This document shows, piece after piece, positions 22,480-32,337 of a stretch of DNA of 64,000 nt. Below the pieces are notes generated by a model. That model saw nothing but the letters and a program-made list of their open reading frames with translations, was not told the origin of the DNA and made no database searches. Positions within the stretch are counted from its first letter, which is position 1; each line of letters starts with the position of its first letter. A program made the translations under genes and the position numbers. The stretch lies in NCBI RefSeq assembly GCF_035609205.1, contig NZ_CP141184.1:1426001-1490000 (forward strand), written 5' to 3'. This stretch comes from Hymenobacter sp. GOD-10R. GTDB taxonomy: Bacteria > Bacteroidota > Bacteroidia > Cytophagales > Hymenobacteraceae.

Positions 22480-25017
22480 TTACATCGGATCTACGTCGGC
22501 GACCAAGCGGGCTTGTTTGAATTCCTTCTGATCTTTCACCACGTTCATGGCTTCGCAAATCTGAATCTTAGCCTGCTTGAGCACCGTGTGTTCGCGGTCA
22601 AGCTTGATGGTGATTTCCTGCAGGTAGAAGTTGCGGATTCGGAAAATATAGGGTGCCTCCGGACCTAGCACTGCCTCCCGACCTAGCCTCTCGACTAGCT
22701 CCTGCGTGAGCAGAATAGCAGCCTGTTCACCCACGCCTTGGTCCATGTGCTTCACCGTAAGTCGGATGACGCGCATGAAAGGCGGAAAGCCGTACTCACG
22801 CCGCTGCGTGATTTCGTACTCGTAGAATTCCAGGTAGTCATTGCGGATTACCTTGTCAAAAATTACCTGCTGCGGATCACCGGTCTGGATGATGACTTTG
22901 CCCTTCTTGCCCTTACGGCCAGCGCGGCCGCTTACCTGCACAAACATCTGAAAGGCGCGCTCGTGCGCTCGGAAGTCAGGGTAATGAATGATGCTGTCGG
23001 CATTGATGATGCCTACTAAGCTCACATTGGCAAAGTCCAGCCCCTTCGTGACCATCTGAGTACCGACTAGCACGTTCGTGGTCTGGTTCTCAAAATCGCT
23101 GATGATCTGCTGATACGAGTTTTTGGCGCGGGTCGTATCTAGGTCCATGCGCTGCACATTGGCGGCAGGTAGCATGATCTTAAGGTCATCCTCGATTTTT
23201 TCGGTGCCAAAGCCTACCGTCTTCAAGTTGCGCGAGCCGCACGCCGGGCACTCCACCGGCATTCGATCGGAGTAGCCGCAGTAATGGCAGCGCAGTTCAT
23301 GGCTATGCTTGTGGTAGCTTAGGCTAACGGCGCAATTCTTACACTTCGGAATCCATCCGCAATCAAGGCAGTTGATAAAAGGAGAATAGCCACGACGATT
23401 CTGGAACAAGATAACTTGCTCTTTTAAGCTGAGCTTCGTTTCAATCTCCGTCAGCAACTCGGGCGTGAAGTGATTGTACATCTTCTTCGCTTCCCGCGTT
23501 TTGCGCGTATCTACCAGCTCAATTTCAGGTAAGCCGGCTTCCCCAAAGCGCTTGGTGAGCGACACAAGACCGTAGCGCCCGGCGCGGGTTTGATAATACG
23601 TTTCCACCGAAGGTGTTGCCGACCCTAGCAGGGTTTTAGCGCCTTGGTAGTTAGCCATCATCAAGGCTACTTCGCGGGCATTGTAGCGCGGAGCCGGGTC
23701 GTACTGCTTATAGCTCGATTCGTGCTCTTCATCCACAATGATCAGAGCTAGGTTGTCGAACGGAAGGAACACGGCCGAGCGCACGCCCACCACTACCTGA
23801 AAGCGGCCCGACAGCACACCGTTCCACACCTCTACCCGTTCGTTGTCGGAGAACTTGGAGTGGTACACACCCAGCCGCGAACCAAACACGCGCATCAGGC
23901 GCGTGACAATCTGCGCAGTAAGGGCAATTTCAGGCAGCAAATACAGCACCTGGCCGCCGCCATCCAGTGCTTTACGGATGAGGTCGATGTAGATTTCGGT
24001 TTTGCCAGCACCCGTTACCCCGTGTAACAGCACAATATCTTTCTCCCCAAAGAAGGTAAGCACTTGGTCGCGGGCGGCCGTTTGGGCTTCGCTGAGGGTG
24101 AAGTGCAGCTTGGCCTCCGGCTCATCATCCAGTGGAAAACGGGACACAATCACATCGAACTGCTCTAGCACGCCATTCTTGATAAGCGTATTGACGGCGG
24201 AAGGGGAAAGGTGAGGGCTGCTCGTGAGGTATGCCTTCTCTAACCCACGATGGTTGGCATGCAGGTTTTGGTAAACCGGCACGCGTTGCAGATAGCGCAT
24301 CAGTACGTCGAGCTGCTTAGGCTTAGAGGCTAGCTTCTGAAACAGCTCTTCCAGCGCATTTTCCTCAATGAAGTGATGTGCCAGCCGTATCTTCTTCACA
24401 ACTTTCGGCGTGTACTTATCAGCTAGGTGCTCAAACAAGAAGATGGCATCCTTCTGCATCAAGCTCTTAATGACCTTGTGAAAGCTGCTAATGCCGAGTA
24501 ATTCGCCTACCTCCGTAAAGGTTAGGGACTTACCTTCCTCTGAGGACAAAATGCTGATAATACGCTCTTCTTGCTCCGACAACGGATACGGGTTTTCTTC
24601 CGCCACAAACGCCGGGTGCAGTTGAATGCGCGATTCCGAGCTAAGCTTCAGCGCCGATGGTAACGCAGCGTTGATTACTTCACCTAGCGTACACATGTAG
24701 TAATCCGCCATCCAGCGGAATAGCTTTAGCTGCGGCTGCGTAACAACAGGTGCATCATCGATGAACTCCAGAATGTACTTGGCCTGGTACTGCGCCGGCG
24801 GGGCTTCGTGCACAGCCGCCACAATACAACTGAGCGTTCTTTTGGCTCCAAACTGCACAATTACGCGTCCTCCAATCACGACTTCGTCGTTCATTTCGTA
24901 GGGCACGCGGTAGGTGTAAAGCTTGGGAAGCGGCAACGGCAGGATTACATCAACGAAAAGCGTGATGCGATCTGTCGCCGTGGTTTCCGGCAAAGCAAAG
25001 TCAAAAGAGAGGCTCAA
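22480..25017 (-). CDS. priA: Primosomal replication-restart helicase PriA
   Basis: 845 residues. PriA recognises stalled forks and reloads the replicative helicase. An N-terminal DNA-binding region (about 15-120) and winged-helix part are followed by a superfamily 2 helicase core: Walker A GVTGAGKT at 333-340, DEEH at 429-432, and GSATPS at about 465-470. The zinc-binding cysteines are all present (Cys550, 553, 559, 562, 577, 580, 590, 593). Motif V/VI features (VLVGTQMVTKGLDF, QVSGRAGR) follow. It is somewhat longer than the E. coli protein (732), as is common in Bacteroidota. No gene is cotranscribed; the upstream neighbour ends 84 bases away. Confidence 0.96.
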   Translation of the reverse strand: MSLSFDFALPETTATDRITLFVDVILPLPLPKLYTYRVPYEMNDEVVIGGRVIVQFGAKRTLSCIVAAVHEAPPAQYQAKYILEFIDDAPVVTQPQLKLFRWMADYYMCTLGEVINAALPSALKLSSESRIQLHPAFVAEENPYPLSEQEERIISILSSEEGKSLTFTEVGELLGISSFHKVIKSLMQKDAIFLFEHLADKYTPKVVKKIRLAHHFIEENALEELFQKLASKPKQLDVLMRYLQRVPVYQNLHANHRGLEKAYLTSSPHLSPSAVNTLIKNGVLEQFDVIVSRFPLDDEPEAKLHFTLSEAQTAARDQVLTFFGEKDIVLLHGVTGAGKTEIYIDLIRKALDGGGQVLYLLPEIALTAQIVTRLMRVFGSRLGVYHSKFSDNERVEVWNGVLSGRFQVVVGVRSAVFLPFDNLALIIVDEEHESSYKQYDPAPRYNAREVALMMANYQGAKTLLGSATPSVETYYQTRAGRYGLVSLTKRFGEAGLPEIELVDTRKTREAKKMYNHFTPELLTEIETKLSLKEQVILFQNRRGYSPFINCLDCGWIPKCKNCAVSLSYHKHSHELRCHYCGYSDRMPVECPACGSRNLKTVGFGTEKIEDDLKIMLPAANVQRMDLDTTRAKNSYQQIISDFENQTTNVLVGTQMVTKGLDFANVSLVGIINADSIIHYPDFRAHERAFQMFVQVSGRAGRKGKKGKVIIQTGDPQQVIFDKVIRNDYLEFYEYEITQRREYGFPPFMRVIRLTVKHMDQGVGEQAAILLTQELVERLGREAVLGPEAPYIFRIRNFYLQEITIKLDREHTVLKQAKIQICEAMNVVKDQKEFKQARLVADVDPM

Positions 25018-25043
25018 GGGAGAAAAAACTGTCGGGCGAACCG

Positions 25044-25051
25044 TAAAGATA
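25044..25051 (-). promoter_or_regulatory. Weak candidate -7 box of priA
   Basis: TATCTTTA on the minus strand, one base off TAnnTTTG, about 27 bases before the start codon. No -33 TTTG at the right distance. Confidence 0.3.
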
Positions 25052-25101
25052 ACACGAAGGAGCGGGTAACTAGAACAGCATTGCTCCAGTTCAGTTCTGC
25101 C

Positions 25102-27135
<2,034 letters not shown>

Positions 27136-27152
27136 GGCGAAGGGTTGGCTAG

Positions 27153-27184
27153 AAAAACAAAACCCGGCAAAGGCTGCCGGGTTT
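27153..27184 (-). terminator. Intrinsic terminator between the GSCFA gene and the YyaL-family gene
   Basis: On the minus strand AAACCCGGCA, a 5-base loop and TGCCGGGTTT are followed by TGTTTTT. It lies right after the GSCFA stop (27189) and only 24 bases upstream of the next start codon. Confidence 0.85.
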
Positions 27185-27188
27185 CGAT

Positions 27189-29030
27189 TTATGTATTCGG
27201 AGTTGTTTTGTCAGTCTTAGTAGGTTGCTTACGAGGCGGCCTGCCACGCCGCTTGGTGGCGGCTACTGGCGCATTAGTCACTTCTACTGGCTGGGGTTCA
27301 GGCGCCGACTCAGGTGAGAGAGCAGGAGCAGGGGTCTCAACTGCAGGCGCTGCTTCAACAGAGGGCTTACGGCGAGAGGTGCGTGTTGAGCTAGGTCTCG
27401 CTACTTTAGCTGTCGTATTAGCAGCAGCCTTTGCTGATTTGCGGCCACTTTTCGCTTTCAAAATCTGACCGGCCGTACGCCCTTTTCGAGCTTTTGGTGG
27501 TGCTGGCGTACTTTCAATAGGTTCCGGTACCGTTGGCTCTTCTAGGTTATTATCCCCCGACGCTAGTGGTAGCTCACTCTCTTCTGAGGAGGTAACAGAC
27601 TCATTGTCCAACTCAGCGGAATCTGGCTCGGGGGGAGAAATTGGTAGATCTTCTGTTGAATGTTGCTGATCTGGTGCGGAAATCTCAACTGGTTCTGGAG
27701 TAAGATCTAGTGCGTTTGCTTCAGCCGTAAGGTCTTCCGTTGATGGAAGTTCTAGCTCGGTGGCAGCTAATGCAGCCAACTGCGCAGCCTTTTTGCGAGC
27801 AGTACGTTTGGCGCCGCCCCGCGAACGACGCTTCTTTTTCGCGGGTAACGATGCAACTTCTTCTTCCGAATCCTGCACTTCTTCTGGTGCTTCTTTGTCG
27901 ATGGTTGTCGTTTCTACATCGTCAAGGGCGGTAATTATATCAACCTCTTCCGAGATTGTTACATGAGCTAGCGATTCTGATTGTGGTTGCCCAATGTCGA
28001 TGCGCTCTTCATTGTCGTCTTCCGGCTCAGGAACTACTGTAGGCTTCGGGACAGGGAGGGCTCTTAACCGCTGCTCTATTTCGCGTATCTCTGCTCGTAG
28101 ATCAGCCTGCGTTGACAAGCGCTGCAAGCGAGTAAGCGTATTCTCCAAGAACTGCCGGTGCTCTGGTGCTGCTGGGTGCAACGGTCGGTGGGCAAGCGCT
28201 TGCTGAACCGATGACCATTCCTTTTGGAAGCGACCGAAATCAACGTCGAAGTAAGTGCGAGTAAACCGCTCCCAAATATAATTCTCCGCTACTTCCGACG
28301 GATGAAGCATATCAGCTGCGTAAAAGCGATAATCACGCAGGTCATCTAATAGTAACTCGTAAGCTGGGAAATAAGCTACATCCATCAGTAGCTCACTTAA
28401 GTAGTGGCAAGCTACACGCAACACAGATTTGCTCACTGCATTGAGCGGCAGTGTGTCTTTCAAATGGCGAACTGGGCTCACGGTCAAGATAAACCGCAGC
28501 TTAGGATTCTGTAGTCGCAAAAAAGCGTGCGTCTCGGCTACTGCATTGATGATCTCATCTGGCGTTAGTAGCTCTTTTTCGAAGCGCTCAGCTGGGATTT
28601 TATGGCAGTTGCTTACCAGTTCTTGCGTTTCTAAAAGCCGGTAAACAAAAGCTGATCCTAGGGTGAGCACAACTACATCTGCCGTGCGCAAGAAATCGCC
28701 CGTCTGCTGCACTAATGTTTGAATATGCTGCAACAAATCTACCGGTGAGTCGGCACCAATAGAAGCATGTAGATCGTAGCTCTGCCAACGGCCGCGTGCT
28801 TCTACTACGTGTTGTTGCCAATCTACTTCTTCACCAGCCGCCGCCCGAAGCAGTTTACAAGCTGACAAAGGATTGAATACTGTCCCAAAAGGGTTAACCA
28901 AGGTTTGCACTTTCGCATCTGCGAGGCGTCCTCCAATAGTATCAGAGAAGCAGGACCCCACAGTGAGGATGCGTGCCGAGGCAGGTAGTGGATGCGGGTG
29001 TGCAGTAAAAGGAATCTCGGTGCGAAACAT
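27189..29030 (-). CDS. GSCFA-domain protein with long disordered, AT-hook-like tail
   Basis: 613 residues. The first ~315 residues are a GSCFA domain: TVGSCFSD with Ser26, [30 protein letters not shown], and DMLHPSE with Asp240 and His243, consistent with an SGNH-hydrolase-like Ser/Asp/His arrangement. The family's substrate is unknown. From about 325 the protein is low complexity: acidic stretches alternate with basic Ala/Lys/Arg clusters ([20 protein letters not shown] at about 398-417), and it ends in [11 protein letters not shown] (593-603), which is like an AT-hook. Typical GSCFA proteins are about 320-350 residues, so the tail nearly doubles the length. There is no signal peptide. The tail might bind nucleic acid (inference). 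Confidence 0.85.
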   Translation of the reverse strand: MFRTEIPFTAHPHPLPASARILTVGSCFSDTIGGRLADAKVQTLVNPFGTVFNPLSACKLLRAAAGEEVDWQQHVVEARGRWQSYDLHASIGADSPVDLLQHIQTLVQQTGDFLRTADVVVLTLGSAFVYRLLETQELVSNCHKIPAERFEKELLTPDEIINAVAETHAFLRLQNPKLRFILTVSPVRHLKDTLPLNAVSKSVLRVACHYLSELLMDVAYFPAYELLLDDLRDYRFYAADMLHPSEVAENYIWERFTRTYFDVDFGRFQKEWSSVQQALAHRPLHPAAPEHRQFLENTLTRLQRLSTQADLRAEIREIEQRLRALPVPKPTVVPEPEDDNEERIDIGQPQSESLAHVTISEEVDIITALDDVETTTIDKEAPEEVQDSEEEVASLPAKKKRRSRGGAKRTARKKAAQLAALAATELELPSTEDLTAEANALDLTPEPVEISAPDQQHSTEDLPISPPEPDSAELDNESVTSSEESELPLASGDNNLEEPTVPEPIESTPAPPKARKGRTAGQILKAKSGRKSAKAAANTTAKVARPSSTRTSRRKPSVEAAPAVETPAPALSPESAPEPQPVEVTNAPVAATKRRGRPPRKQPTKTDKTTPNT

Positions 29031-29191
29031 TCTAATGAAATACGGCCGCGGCTAAATAAGAACAAGCAACCTACTGAACTCCGCGCGTTTGACCAAAAGT
29101 CAACATGAGGCCTTTTCTATTCAATTGCTTTGCTGATGATAGAGTAATTATCTAGGTCAACAGCGAGTTGACTAAAAGAAGTTACAATTTC

Positions 29192-29233
29192 AATAAAAAA
29201 GCCCAACCACTCGTGTGGTCGGGCTTTTTTATT
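29192..29233 (-). terminator. Terminator of the rpsF-rpsR-rplI operon
   Basis: AATAAAAAAGCCC-A-ACCAC, loop TCGT, GTGGT-C-GGGCTTTTTTATT: a long stem with one mismatch, 13 bases beyond the rplI stop, with a T run on the minus strand. It may also act on the plus strand. Confidence 0.92.
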
Positions 29234-29246
29234 GATACATACTAAG

Positions 29247-29690
29247 TTACTCAGCTACAACATCGAAACGCACCTGGTGTTTCACTTCCTTGTGCAAGTT
29301 GATGGTTGCTGTGTATTCACCAGCTGTAGAAGGCTCTTGATCAAAAGAGATACGCTTACGATCAACTTCCACTCCTTTAGCCTTTAGCGCTTCAGCAAGC
29401 TGTAGGGTAGTTACGCGGCCGAAAATCTTGCCGGTTTCACCAACCTTAGCTGGAATTTCTAGTACTGCGTCACCAATTTGGTTAGCAATAGCTTGCGCGT
29501 CGCTCTTTACCTTTTCGGCTTTGTGAGCAGCTTGGCGCACATTTTCAGCTACAATCTTCTTGTTGGCTTTGTCAGCCAGAACGGCTAGACCTTGCGGCAA
29601 CAAGTAATTACGGCCATAACCCGGCTTTACCGTCACGATGTCGTTCTTGTAGCCTAGGTTCTTTACGTCGTCTTTCAGAATTACTTCCAT
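29247..29690 (-). CDS. rplI: 50S ribosomal protein L9
   Basis: 147 residues, the usual length. The N-terminal domain has the L9 signature (MEVILKDDVKNLG, GYGRNYLLPQGLA), then the long connecting helix (about 45-75) and the C-terminal rRNA-binding domain (KVGETGKIFGRVTTLQLAEAL). L9 binds 23S rRNA near the L1 stalk and reaches between ribosomes. It is last in the operon rpsF-rpsR-rplI; the gap to rpsR (104 bases) contains an imperfect direct repeat. Confidence 0.98.
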   Translation of the reverse strand: MEVILKDDVKNLGYKNDIVTVKPGYGRNYLLPQGLAVLADKANKKIVAENVRQAAHKAEKVKSDAQAIANQIGDAVLEIPAKVGETGKIFGRVTTLQLAEALKAKGVEVDRKRISFDQEPSTAGEYTATINLHKEVKHQVRFDVVAE

Positions 29691-29794
29691 GTCTTTATAT
29701 AGTATTGAGTAGAGAGTAGCAAGTATCGAGTAAAACAGAAGAGAGGATTGATGTCATCTCGCTGTATAATACCGACTGCCCAATACCAATCTTT

Positions 29795-30046
29795 CTATTT
29801 CAGCGAATCAGTTACATAAGGCATCAACGCCAAGTGGCGAGCTTTCGCTACCGCTTGGGCTACTTTGCGCTGAAACTTCAGGCTAGTGCCAGTAATGCGA
29901 CGGGGTAATACGCGACCTTGTTCGTTCACAAACTTCAGCAGGAAGTTTGGGTCCTTGTAATCAACGTACTTAATGCCGTTCTTCTTGAAGCGGCAGTATT
30001 TCTTGCGAGTATCCTGCTTGTGGATCTTTTCGTTGGCTAGGCTCAT
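29795..30046 (-). CDS. rpsR: 30S ribosomal protein S18
   Basis: 83 residues with the S18 core: CRFKKNGIKYVDYKDPNFL, GRVLPRRITGTSLKFQRK and ARHLALMPYV. It pairs with S6 in the platform of the small subunit. It starts 4 bases after rpsF ends, so translation is likely coupled. In E. coli priB sits between the two genes; here there is no intervening gene. Confidence 0.98.
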   Translation of the reverse strand: MSLANEKIHKQDTRKKYCRFKKNGIKYVDYKDPNFLLKFVNEQGRVLPRRITGTSLKFQRKVAQAVAKARHLALMPYVTDSLK

Positions 30047-30050
30047 CTTC

Positions 30051-30428
30051 TTACTGGGCTACGGCTTCCGATTGTTTCTGGGCTTTTTGCTGGTTCATTT
30101 CCCCATTGCGACGACGCTGGTTGTAAGACACCGCATGCTTATCAAGCACAGTAGTCAAGAACCGGATAATACGTTCGTCACGGCGGAAAGCCACTTCAAG
30201 CTGGTCAACGATGTTGCCAGAACCGGTGAACTCGATTAGGTGATAGTACCCAGTCGATTTTTTCTGAATGGGGTAAGCCAATTTCTTGAGGCCCCAATTT
30301 TCAGTGTTGATGATTTCGGCGCCATTTTCCTTAAGCACCTGCGAGAACTTCTCGATCGTCTCTTGCACCTGAGCCTCGTTCAGCACGGGAGTCAGAATGA
30401 AGACCGTCTCGTAATTTCTTACTTCCAT
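30051..30428 (-). CDS. rpsF: 30S ribosomal protein S6
   Basis: 125 residues with S6 features (NYETVFILTPVLNE at the N-terminus, WGLKKLAYPIQKKSTGYYHLIEF, VEVAFRRDERIIRFLT-like block). It binds S18 on the platform. The C-terminus is a short basic, Gln-rich tail (NQQKAQKQSEAVAQ). It is first in the ribosomal operon and lies directly downstream of an exact consensus promoter. Confidence 0.98.
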   Translation of the reverse strand: MEVRNYETVFILTPVLNEAQVQETIEKFSQVLKENGAEIINTENWGLKKLAYPIQKKSTGYYHLIEFTGSGNIVDQLEVAFRRDERIIRFLTTVLDKHAVSYNQRRRNGEMNQQKAQKQSEAVAQ

Positions 30429-30471
30429 TAGACGGGATGAAATAAATAAAAGTGAAAACTAAATGAGGCGG

Positions 30472-30502
30472 CAAAGATACCACTTTCGTTGTTCATGACA
30501 AA
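30472..30502 (-). promoter_or_regulatory. rpsF: Consensus promoter of the rpsF operon
   Basis: On the minus strand TTTG (30502-30499), exactly 19 bases, then TATCTTTG (30479-30472). This is a full match to the primary-sigma consensus of Bacteroidota. The predicted leader to the rpsF ATG is about 37 bases. Confidence 0.8.
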
Positions 30503-30754
30503 CAACGTGGCTTAAATAGTTCACAATCAACTCTGATCAATATTGAGGCAACATGCAAAACGATCTACTCATTATTGAGGTTATAAGCTTAGTGAGCCGT
30601 GCAGGTGGGTCTAGCTTTTTACCGTCCATTCCACTAGATACTAATATAATAAGCACACCTTGCTCTATTCACTTACCTGAATAAACAACTATTTGGGATG
30701 CATTTTAGAATGTTTCTAAGCAAGATTCAATGCATGAAAATTACCTGAACTAGG

Positions 30755-30785
30755 TTTGTGGTCTGCGATTCGCGACCTACATTTG
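30755..30785 (+). promoter_or_regulatory. actA: Consensus promoter of the alternative complex III operon
   Basis: TTTG (30755-30758), exactly 19 bases, then TACATTTG (30778-30785). A full consensus match. It decides the actA start: an in-frame GTG at 30758 lies inside the promoter, so translation must begin downstream, at the ATG at 30833. Confidence 0.8.
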
Positions 30786-30832
30786 TGGCCTTGGAGCACC
30801 TGTGCGTTTCTTTTCTTCAGTCTTTTTGTGCT

Positions 30833-32185
30833 ATGGATAGCATCCGACTACGTTCTCTTTCTCATCTCTTTCTCGCGTTGTTTCTAACGTTTGCTGGCCT
30901 AGGTAATGCCGTGGCTCAACAGCAAAGTTCTGGTACAGCACCAGTAGGTTCTGCTCCTGGTGTTAGCAAGGATGGAGTCACACCCGGCGCTACCGCCGGA
31001 GCAAACCCAGCCACTGGTGGTGGTGACGCTGCTGCTATTTCTGCTGGCGACGCTTTGTTCAAAAATAACTGCGCCCAGTGCCACGCTGTAAACGACGTGG
31101 TTGTTGGCCCTGCTTTGAAGGACATCTCTAAGCGCCGCCCAATCTCCTGGATCATCCCGTGGGTGAAGAACTCAAGCAAAGTAGTGGCAAGCGGCGATGA
31201 ATATGCTGTGAAGCTATTCAACCAGTATCAGAAGCAGCAGATGCCTAGCTTCCAGCTGTCAGATACTGAAATCACCTCAATTGTCGCCTATATCGATTCT
31301 GAGAGTGGTAAAGGAGCAATGGCTGCAACGGGTGGTGTAACACAAGGCAACGCTGCTCAGGCTGATGGCCAAGAAGGTGCTGCTGCAAGCGATGCTTCAG
31401 GTGCTGGTCAGTATGTCAACGTACTACTTATCGTATTGGTAGTCGTGCTAATTGTGTTGGTGGTGACACTTGTCATCATTGCCAACATCATGAAAGATGT
31501 ACTCCGAGGTCGCAAAGACCTAGATGGCCGTGATGTAGAGCTTCTTGACCAGCGCTACGATTACTCAAAAATTTACAAGTCGAATGCTGTGCGTGGCTTA
31601 GCCTTAACGGTATTCGTGCTGGCTATCTTGTACGAATCAGTGCAAGCTGCCATGGGAGTAGGTCTTACTCAAGGGTATCAGCCAACGCAACCTATTGCCT
31701 TCTCGCACAAATTGCACGCTGGCACCAACCAAATTAACTGTGCATACTGCCACACCAGTGTGTACAAGAGCAAGAGTGCTAACATTCCTTCGGCTAACAT
31801 CTGTATGAACTGCCACTCACAGATCAAGACAGAGTCGCCAGAGATTCGCAAGATCTATCGTGCTATCGAGAAGAAGCAGCCTATTCAATGGGTTCGTATT
31901 CACAACCTACCTGATCTAGCTTACTTCAACCACTCACAGCATACTCAAGTTGGTGGTATCGAATGCCAGACCTGCCACGGTCCTATCCAAAATATGGAGG
32001 TTGTGTACCAGTATTCTGCATTGACGATGGGCTGGTGCATTAACTGCCACCGCGAGACGCCATTGAACACGAAAGGCAATGGTTATTACAACAACTTGGT
32101 AAAGTTGCACGACAAAGCAAATAGTGCAGCCCCCTTCACCGTGTCGTCTAACGGTGGTACTGAGTGCTCGAAATGCCACTACTAG
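30833..32185 (+). CDS. actA: Alternative complex III subunit ActA, six-heme c-type cytochrome
   Basis: 450 residues. A signal peptide (to about residue 28) leads into a Gly/Ala/Pro-rich linker and a monoheme cytochrome c domain (CAQCH at 80-84, distal Met probably in QQMPSF). A transmembrane helix follows (about 196-218), then a second hydrophobic stretch (about 255-272) and a C-terminal multiheme domain with five CXXCH sites at 303, 324, 378, 402 and 445. ActA is the electron-collecting multiheme subunit of the menaquinol-oxidising alternative complex III. The C-terminal five-heme part matches the usual ActA; the additional N-terminal monoheme domain gives six hemes. First gene of the act operon. 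Confidence 0.95.
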   Translation: MDSIRLRSLSHLFLALFLTFAGLGNAVAQQQSSGTAPVGSAPGVSKDGVTPGATAGANPATGGGDAAAISAGDALFKNNCAQCHAVNDVVVGPALKDISKRRPISWIIPWVKNSSKVVASGDEYAVKLFNQYQKQQMPSFQLSDTEITSIVAYIDSESGKGAMAATGGVTQGNAAQADGQEGAAASDASGAGQYVNVLLIVLVVVLIVLVVTLVIIANIMKDVLRGRKDLDGRDVELLDQRYDYSKIYKSNAVRGLALTVFVLAILYESVQAAMGVGLTQGYQPTQPIAFSHKLHAGTNQINCAYCHTSVYKSKSANIPSANICMNCHSQIKTESPEIRKIYRAIEKKQPIQWVRIHNLPDLAYFNHSQHTQVGGIECQTCHGPIQNMEVVYQYSALTMGWCINCHRETPLNTKGNGYYNNLVKLHDKANSAAPFTVSSNGGTECSKCHY

Positions 32186-32194
32186 GCTAATATG

Positions 32195-32226
32195 AAAGCG
32201 AAGGGGCTAATCAGCTCCTTCGCTTT
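32195..32226 (+). repeat. Intra-operon hairpin after actA
   Basis: AAAGCGAAGGGG, 8-base loop, CTCCTTCGCTTT: a 12-bp stem with one mismatch, 9 bases after the actA stop. No T run follows, so it may stabilise the 3' end of an actA transcript or act as a weak terminator. Confidence 0.7.
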
Positions 32227-32273
32227 ATGATCCTAGCCTCTTAAACAGTTTTAGATCCTACAATAAGCCTTAA

Positions 32274-32318
32274 CTTGGCGATACCCCTAAGTTCCGATTA
32301 CAGAACATAGTCGCCAAG
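32274..32318 (+). repeat. Stem-loop in the actB leader
   Basis: CTTGGCGA (32274-32281) and its exact complement TCGCCAAG (32311-32318) enclose a small inner stem GTTC/GAAC. It ends 19 bases before the actB ATG. Confidence 0.6.
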
Positions 32319-32337
32319 CTCCTAAGTCCAAAAACAA

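Larger units (their letters stand above)
30429..30832. other. Divergent intergenic region between rpsF and actA
   Basis: 404 bases without a gene. It carries two back-to-back consensus promoters, at 30472-30502 (minus, rpsF) and 30755-30785 (plus, actA). The 250 bases between them are AT-rich; I see no further gene or clear operator. Confidence 0.7.

Noticed and set aside
27145..27468. A 107-aa plus-strand Gly/Ala-rich frame
   Set aside because: It is antisense to the low-complexity tail of the GSCFA protein and reflects its repetitive codons.
30758..30832. Upstream extension of actA from a GTG at 30758
   Set aside because: The codon lies inside the consensus promoter, upstream of the predicted start of transcription, and the signal peptide begins at the ATG at 30833.
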